Part shown: positions 21,930 through 26,617 of the stretch, piece after piece
Numbering within the stretch: position 1 is the first letter of the stretch
Layout of the letters: every line of letters starts with the position of its first letter
Source: VBAS01 sp035318985
GTDB taxonomy: Bacteria > Bacteroidota > Bacteroidia > Chitinophagales > Chitinophagaceae
Direction: 5' to 3'
Length of the DNA stretch: 26,617 nucleotides
Assembly (NCBI GenBank): GCA_035318985.1
Contig: DATHDP010000038.1
Span: forward strand, 1-26,617
Notes under the pieces: model-generated
What the model was told of the DNA's origin: nothing
Database searches by the model: none
What the model saw: the letters and a program-made list of their open reading frames with translations, nothing else
Translations under genes and position numbers: made by a program

Positions 21930-22271
21930 TTAACTGAAAAGCTCATCTTCTCCTTTACGAAAATATACCTTGTCTTCCATAAACTCCTGGGTAGCAAGTA
22001 AAGCTGGATTAGGCATCCTTTCATAAGCTTTTGAGATCTCGATCTGCTCTTTATTCTCGTGTATTTCCTCGAGGCTATCTGTATGGCTGGCAAACTCTTC
22101 CAATTTGTTATGCAATTCTTCTTTCAAAGAAATATTTATCTGGTTAGCTCTTTTCCCAACTATGGAAATTGATTCATACAAATTGCCTGTTTTCTCTTTA
22201 ATATCATTCAGGTTCTTTGTTTCAACTATATTGCTGGTACCAACGCTTAGCTGGCGTCTTAATTTACTCAT
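21930..22271 (-). CDS. rpoZ: RNA polymerase omega subunit (Bacteroidota Rpb6-type)
   Basis: 113 residues. Bacteroidota omega proteins are longer and diverged from E. coli RpoZ. Here GNLYESISIVGKRANQINISLKEELHNKLEEF is the omega/Rpb6 core that contacts the beta' subunit, and the end carries PNPALLATQEFMEDKVYFRK, typical of the phylum. The setting (bamD just upstream with 3 bp between, coaBC downstream) is the standard order. A terminator hairpin follows. Confidence 0.82.
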   Translation of the reverse strand: MSKLRRQLSVGTSNIVETKNLNDIKEKTGNLYESISIVGKRANQINISLKEELHNKLEEFASHTDSLEEIHENKEQIEISKAYERMPNPALLATQEFMEDKVYFRKGEDELFS

Positions 22272-22274
22272 TAT

Positions 22275-23060
22275 TTATATTTTTTTTATGTTGTTATTTG
22301 TTAGCGAAACATATCTTTCAACTTCTTTTACCAATTTGCTGTCAGGAAAACGGTCAATAAAATCATTACACTCCGTTATTACCTGCTCAAAACGTTCCAC
22401 TTTTCTTTCATCAACGCTTAACTCAGCAAATTTAAAGTAAGATTTTATAACCATTAATTTATATTCATCGCACTTTTCAGAATCAGGAAAATCATTAAGT
22501 AAAGTAGTGTATGACACCCCTGCAGCCCTAAACTGACCTAAGTCATAATATAATTTTGCTCCAATTCGCTCTTTTTCTTCCATTTTCTCATGGCAAATCT
22601 CAATAAACTCATTGGCTTCCTTATTTCTTACAGAATTTGGGTGGGTATTAATAAAAGTCTGTAGCATCCCCATTGCTTTTATCGTATTAGTTTGATCTAA
22701 AGGAACTTTAGGAGACATTTTATAATAACACAATGCCCGCATATAATCAAGTTCCTCGGCTTTGGTGCTATTGGGGAAAACCTCAAGAAAATTTTTAAAA
22801 AGATTTTCGGCATTCAAATAATCCTTCTGATAATAAGCACAATATGCATACTTATAGTAAAGATCTTCAAAAATTGCTGTTCCCTTAAAATGCGGCATTA
22901 CATCCTCATAAAGGGTTTGAGCAAAATTATATTTCTTTTTAACATAGTATTGCTCTGCCATACGCAGTTTGTATTCAGGATCCTTGTTCTTTAGAATCTT
23001 GTTAATCCCGCTGCAACTGCTGATTAAACCGACAATGATAAACAAAAGAAAAACTCTCAT
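22275..23060 (-). CDS. bamD: outer-membrane assembly lipoprotein BamD
   Basis: 261 residues. The signal MRVFLLFIIVGLISSC has a lipobox with Cys16. TPR-like helical repeats follow (YKLRMAEQYYVKKKYNFAQTLYEDVM, YKYAYCAYYQKDYLNAENLFKNFLEVFPNS, YYDLGQFRAAGVSYTTLLNDFPDS), as in BamD of the beta-barrel assembly complex. DPEYKLRMAEQYY near the start is the form seen in Bacteroidota. Next genes are rpoZ and coaBC. A minus-strand TATCTTTG at 23071-23078 fits a -7 element but would give a leader of only a few nucleotides and has no -33 partner at the right distance. Confidence 0.88.
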   Translation of the reverse strand: MRVFLLFIIVGLISSCSGINKILKNKDPEYKLRMAEQYYVKKKYNFAQTLYEDVMPHFKGTAIFEDLYYKYAYCAYYQKDYLNAENLFKNFLEVFPNSTKAEELDYMRALCYYKMSPKVPLDQTNTIKAMGMLQTFINTHPNSVRNKEANEFIEICHEKMEEKERIGAKLYYDLGQFRAAGVSYTTLLNDFPDSEKCDEYKLMVIKSYFKFAELSVDERKVERFEQVITECNDFIDRFPDSKLVKEVERYVSLTNNNIKKI

Positions 23061-23202
23061 AAAAAGTGGGCAAAGATAGTTTTAATCTGGCAAATCTGCT
23101 CTAAAAATTAATGAATGCCAAGATAATGTGGTTAAGATTATTATAATAATGCCTGAAAATTTAACTTCCTTAATCAGCTTACTTATATACTTGTATAAAA
23201 AG

Positions 23203-23229
23203 AAAGACCCCCGAAAAACAGGGGTCTTT
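23203..23229 (-). terminator. terminator of the OmpA-family gene
   Basis: AAAGACCCC (23203-23211) pairs with GGGGTCTTT (23221-23229) around a 9-nt loop. On the minus strand the stem is followed by a T-rich run. It lies 18 bp after the stop of the OmpA-family gene. Confidence 0.85.
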
Positions 23230-23246
23230 TATCAAAAACTTATTAA

Positions 23247-24998
23247 TTAATTCTTTCTAAGATTTGGGTGCGGAGCAGGAACGTTATTTGGTCCTTCTTC
23301 TCCTTCATTTGCTGCACGAATATCAACTGTATCGCAATCACCACCTTCTTCACCATATTTAAAGATCAGGCGATCACCGCTAACACCTTCTTTTTCGATC
23401 AGGTAGTTAATAATCGCATTTACTCTATCCCAGCTTCTTTGTTGCTCAACTTTGTTACCTGCGCAATATCCGGTTACAACTACATTACAACCTGGAGAGT
23501 TACGCATACGATCAGCAACCACAGCGAGTAATCTTTTTGCATCATCACTCAATTTAACTGAGTTCTTTGCAAATCCTACGCTTGGTAATGCTCCCAAAAG
23601 TTGTGAACACTGTGCTGTCATTGGTACTGCTCTTCCAACACAAGTTGTATCGCAAGGGCATTTACCGATACCATCAGCGTCAACTGGTTGGCAATATGTT
23701 GGAGTAATAATTTCTTTATCCTTACAGTCAGGAACTCCATCACCATCTGTATCACGTGTTACACCATGTGTATCAACAGGGCAGCCTTCAGGAGTTTGTT
23801 CTTGGTCAAATTGGTCAGTAACGCCATCCAAGTCGCTATCAGGCAATACTGGTTTTGGCAAACGCATCAAACGCGGATTACGAATCTCGCTGTATGCATA
23901 ATCAAGTGGGTTAAGCCAAAAAAGAGGCTCAACAGCGTGACCACCGATGTTAAAATTAATACCAAGAGTTAGATAGTTATAAGCATCATAGTCAGAGGTA
24001 AGTACCGGGTCATAAACTCCATGTTCAGACCAGCGCTGACCGTCAAGTAGATCAGTTTTAATTACAGTTGCCCTTTCCTCAAGAGCTATATTAACCCGAT
24101 CGCTCAATTTGAAAGCCATTCCAAAACCAACAGAGCCAGATGGTTTAACGGTCGTACCCCACAATTTTGGTCTTCTTACACCGCCTTCAGTTTCTGCCGG
24201 AGTTTCAAATGAATCATCCAGAAGATCTTTAACCTGATCCTTAATATCGTTTCTGTTTTCATAAACAAAAGTGTTGGTCGCAGCTATGTTATTATAGCCT
24301 GCTGCATAAGAAGTACCAGATGCGTAATCATCACCATTCACTGCATTTATATTTGTTTCAAAAATAGTTGCTCCTATACCGCCAAAGAAGTATATATTAA
24401 AACCTGTTTTCGCCTTATGAAAACGGATATTATTAAGTGAGATTAACCCTTGAAAGGAGAGGTCATTTACTGCAGTCTTATAGTTATAAAAAACGACATC
24501 CCGCGGCGTATTGGAAGTAGCTACTGCGCCTGTACCAGCTACCACATACCTGGGCTGACCTGTAATTGGGCCAGGTTCAAGTAAAAAAGTTGAATACTTA
24601 GGAGCTGTACCCAGCGGAAGCAAGCCGGTATTTCTTCCGTAATTACCTGCAGCTTGCCAACTATAACCTTTTCCACTTCCATGCATATATTCAACCCGCA
24701 TAGAAAATACATATCCAAATGCCTTTCTCGCATGCACCCCAAAACCTAGTGTAGGAAATAATGCAGGAACGTCACCAGATACAGTAAACGCCCCAGCCTT
24801 AACACCTATTTCCCACTGATTGCGTGGTTTTGCCGGAAAACTATAAGTTCCATTTAAAAATTCAGAATGCTGAGGCATTCTTTTCGAAGGAATAAGGGAA
24901 GAGTCTTTTACATCATAGCTTGCGCCTACCTGAGCATTACTTCCTGATGCCAGCAGACATATAATGCCAGCTAGTAAAATGTACTTTTTGCTTGCCAT
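23247..24998 (-). CDS. OmpA-family outer-membrane protein with TSP3 repeats
   Basis: 583 residues. A Sec signal (cleavage likely after Ala22, SNA-Q) and an N-terminal beta-barrel region (WEIGVKAGAFTVSGDVPALF, FSMRVEYMHGSG) are followed by calcium-binding thrombospondin type 3 repeats around residues 386-430 (DSDLDGVTDQFD, DTDGDGVPDCKD), a Cys-rich linker, and an OmpA-like C-terminal domain (about 467-550). That domain should tether the outer membrane to peptidoglycan. The Arg of the peptidoglycan site is kept (Arg525 in SWDRVNAIINYL), but the usual Asp of Gly-x-Thr-Asp is Ala513 (GYCAGNK). A consensus promoter lies 51 bp upstream and a strong terminator follows, so it is a monocistronic, probably abundant product. 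Confidence 0.88.
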   Translation of the reverse strand: MASKKYILLAGIICLLASGSNAQVGASYDVKDSSLIPSKRMPQHSEFLNGTYSFPAKPRNQWEIGVKAGAFTVSGDVPALFPTLGFGVHARKAFGYVFSMRVEYMHGSGKGYSWQAAGNYGRNTGLLPLGTAPKYSTFLLEPGPITGQPRYVVAGTGAVATSNTPRDVVFYNYKTAVNDLSFQGLISLNNIRFHKAKTGFNIYFFGGIGATIFETNINAVNGDDYASGTSYAAGYNNIAATNTFVYENRNDIKDQVKDLLDDSFETPAETEGGVRRPKLWGTTVKPSGSVGFGMAFKLSDRVNIALEERATVIKTDLLDGQRWSEHGVYDPVLTSDYDAYNYLTLGINFNIGGHAVEPLFWLNPLDYAYSEIRNPRLMRLPKPVLPDSDLDGVTDQFDQEQTPEGCPVDTHGVTRDTDGDGVPDCKDKEIITPTYCQPVDADGIGKCPCDTTCVGRAVPMTAQCSQLLGALPSVGFAKNSVKLSDDAKRLLAVVADRMRNSPGCNVVVTGYCAGNKVEQQRSWDRVNAIINYLIEKEGVSGDRLIFKYGEEGGDCDTVDIRAANEGEEGPNNVPAPHPNLRKN

Positions 24999-25048
24999 AA
25001 CTTGAGAGTTAGTTTTTGATAAGAGAATACGATGTCCAAAAATATATG

Positions 25049-25079
25049 CAAAAATATAAATTGACGCTTACAAACCAAA
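25049..25079 (-). promoter_or_regulatory. Bacteroidota primary-sigma promoter of the OmpA-family gene
   Basis: Read on the minus strand, TTTG (25079-25076), exactly 19 bp, then TATTTTTG (25056-25049). This matches the Bacteroidota -33/-7 consensus TTTG-N19-TAnnTTTG at every fixed position. Transcription would start near 25043, giving a leader of roughly 45 nt to the ATG at 24998. Confidence 0.85.
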
Positions 25080-25205
25080 TTTTTATGCTATTTATTTACT
25101 TGAAAATCATTGTAGATTTTGTTCCACAGAAAATCCTGGATGGGGAATATGCCTGTCTTCGGCGGCAATATTTTTTTTGATGCGTATATTGCTCCGCTTA
25201 AAAAA

Positions 25206-26168
25206 ATGAATTTACCCTCAACAATAATCGAAAATGAACTTAAAACCTTTGAAGATAGGTTTAGGGAGGCTGCAAAGAGCAGGGCCCCGCTATTAGATAG
25301 AATCATGCGATATGTTGTAAAAAGAAAAGGAAAACAGCTTCGCCCGATGTTTGTCTTGTTGTCTGCCCGACTTTGCGGAACTATCACGGAAAGCACTTAT
25401 AGGGCTGCATCCCTCGTTGAATTATTGCATACTGCCACCTTGGTTCATGATGACGTAGTAGATGATTCTGCAGAAAGAAGAGGTTTTTTCTCCGTTTATG
25501 CATTATGGAAAACAAAAGCTTCGGTATTGATCGGGGATTATTTACTTGCGAAGGGTCTTCTTTTATCACTAGATAATAATGATTATAAAGTATTGCATAT
25601 ACTTTCTGATGCTGTAAGAAAAATGAGCGAAGGAGAATTGCTTCAATTGGAAAAAACGAGAACACTAATCATTCCTGAAGAAGTATATTACGAAATTATA
25701 AGAAACAAGACGGCCTCATTGCTATCATCAGCCTGTGCTGCCGGCGCCTGGTCATCTTCGAATGATGAAGAGAAAACCGAAAAAATGCGATCATTTGGTG
25801 AATATGTTGGTATGGCTTTTCAAATAAAGGATGACTTATTTGACTATGCAAGTGATAAGATCGGTAAACCAACAGGTAATGATATCAAAGAAAAGAAACT
25901 AACACTACCTCTTATTTATACTTTAAAAAATTGTGATAGAGAAACTCGAAGGGAGATCATTTACATCATAAAAAATAAAAACACAGATGCTGCACAAGTA
26001 AAAAAAGTGGCGGATCTAGTTACCAGGTCAGGAGGAATTCAATATGCATCGGACAAAATGAATGATTTCTATAATATGGCGAAAGATATTCTTTATCAAT
26101 TCCCCAATGACGATTCAAGAAAAGGACTTGAAGACCTCATCAGTTTTGTGATCAACAGAAAATATTAA
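25206..26168 (+). CDS. polyprenyl diphosphate synthase (long-chain)
   Basis: 320 residues from ATG 25206 (MNLPSTIIENELKTF). Upstream in-frame ATGs (25119, 25143) would add residues not seen in the family. The enzyme condenses isopentenyl diphosphate units onto an allylic primer to make the menaquinone side chain. First Asp-rich motif DDVVD at 82-86, Lys-Gly-Lys-Gln-Leu-Arg-Pro near 41-47, second Asp-rich motif DDLFD at 209-213, GDYLLAKG near 110. A small Ala at position -5 from the first motif predicts a long product. The mqn genes elsewhere in the window fit a menaquinone role. It is followed 14 bp later by recJ. Confidence 0.92.
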   Translation: MNLPSTIIENELKTFEDRFREAAKSRAPLLDRIMRYVVKRKGKQLRPMFVLLSARLCGTITESTYRAASLVELLHTATLVHDDVVDDSAERRGFFSVYALWKTKASVLIGDYLLAKGLLLSLDNNDYKVLHILSDAVRKMSEGELLQLEKTRTLIIPEEVYYEIIRNKTASLLSSACAAGAWSSSNDEEKTEKMRSFGEYVGMAFQIKDDLFDYASDKIGKPTGNDIKEKKLTLPLIYTLKNCDRETRREIIYIIKNKNTDAAQVKKVADLVTRSGGIQYASDKMNDFYNMAKDILYQFPNDDSRKGLEDLISFVINRKY

Positions 26169-26182
26169 GCTTAAATTTAAGG

Positions 26183-26617
26183 ATGCAAAAAAGATGGAAA
26201 ATATTAAATGCCGATAAGCAAGAATCTGATTCTCTCCAACTGGCTCTTAAAATTTCTCCTATTATATGCGATATACTTGTACAAAGGGGCGTTGTAACTT
26301 TTGAGGAGTCAAAAAAATATTTTCGCCCTGAATTGAACGACCTGCATGATCCCTGGTTAATGAAAGACATGGATAAAGCAGTTGAACGAATTATTCGAGC
26401 CGTTAATAATAATGAAAAGATCCTGGTATTTGGCGATTACGATGTGGATGGAACAACATCTGTTGCCTGCATGTATCGTTTCCTGAAAAAAATTCATTCC
26501 AATCTCGATTTTTATATTCCGCATCGTTACCGCGAAGGTTATGGCGTAAGTAAAGCAGGAATTGATTTTGCAAATGAAAATGGATTTACCCTTATAATTT
26601 CCCTGGATCGCGGAATA
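26183..26617 (+). CDS. recJ: single-stranded-DNA-specific exonuclease RecJ, N-terminal part (3' end outside window)
   Basis: The frame is open from ATG 26183 to the end of the window: 145 codons of a protein usually over 550. RecJ degrades single-stranded DNA 5' to 3' in recombination and repair. The start MQKRWKIL and the ILVFGDYDVDGTTSVACMY block (DHH motif I, metal-binding Asp residues) identify it, with FYIPHRYREGYGVS as the following conserved segment. The last visible residues ISLDRGI correspond to the DHH-family D-x-G-(I/V) motif; the middle residue is Arg here (often Cys or Asn), a variable position. The DHHA1 domain lies beyond the edge. Confidence 0.93.
   Translation, partial: MQKRWKILNADKQESDSLQLALKISPIICDILVQRGVVTFEESKKYFRPELNDLHDPWLMKDMDKAVERIIRAVNNNEKILVFGDYDVDGTTSVACMYRFLKKIHSNLDFYIPHRYREGYGVSKAGIDFANENGFTLIISLDRGI

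Noticed and set aside
23071..23078. TATCTTTG as a -7 promoter element for bamD
   Set aside because: It matches TAnnTTTG, but the nearest TTTG is 12 bp away instead of about 19, and the transcript would begin within a few bases of the start codon.
26599..26616. Arg in the RecJ SLDRGI motif as an inactivating change
   Set aside because: The residue between Asp and Gly varies among RecJ proteins (Asn, Cys and others), the metal-binding Asp is present, and the gene runs off the window, so loss of function cannot be argued.

Overview
The window looks like a piece of chromosome from a Bacteroidota bacterium, most likely a Chitinophagaceae-type member. The DNA is AT-rich. Several genes are typical of the phylum: a futalosine-route menaquinone pair (mqnB, mqnD), a bamD-rpoZ-coaBC-DUF4835-DUF4296 run, an OmpA-family porin with thrombospondin type 3 repeats, and many lipoproteins. 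One promoter matches the Bacteroidota consensus TTTG-N19-TAnnTTTG exactly. Family assignments come from reading the proteins by eye; no database search was run.

Positions 1-8300 are mostly housekeeping. They hold the 3' end of an N-acyl-D-amino-acid deacylase, a GNAT acetyltransferase, a small lipoprotein, fabD, folE with two tandem 6-pyruvoyltetrahydropterin synthase paralogues, mqnB-mqnD, an outer-membrane beta-barrel protein, and a class IV aminotransferase coupled to a small membrane protein.

Positions 8300-17900 are the accessory-looking part: a cluster of NarL/FixJ-type signalling genes. Module A (8621-12076, +) is lipoprotein, cytosolic protein, seven-TM protein, one-TM HisKA_3 histidine kinase and LuxR-type response regulator, with ATGA stop/start overlaps between the last three. 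Module B (15664-17888, +) repeats seven-TM protein, kinase and regulator. Between them, on the minus strand, lie two orphan regulators of the same family and a SAM methyltransferase.

Three things in this cluster are not explained by ordinary gene calls. First, the lipoprotein and the 178-aa protein share the C-terminal tail NPCPPNQPG-(D)N, although I see no other similarity; six of nine shared codons differ, all synonymously. Second, each orphan regulator is preceded, at nearly the same distance (about 230-240 bp), by a copy of a ~212-bp non-coding element with conserved blocks, an inverted repeat and a hairpin whose sequence differs but whose pairing is kept. Third, a 23-codon ORF followed by a strong terminator-like hairpin sits directly before module B. 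A GTACTTGTAC-type motif recurs upstream of module A, orphan regulator 2 and (one mismatch) module B. Together these suggest one signalling network with shared operators and possibly peptide or RNA components.

Positions 17900-25080 (mostly -) hold scoB/scoA, DUF4296, DUF4835, coaBC, rpoZ, bamD and the OmpA-family porin, with two clear terminators. Positions 25206-26617 (+) hold a polyprenyl diphosphate synthase and the 5' end of recJ. I see no rRNA, tRNA, CRISPR array, transposase or phage gene.
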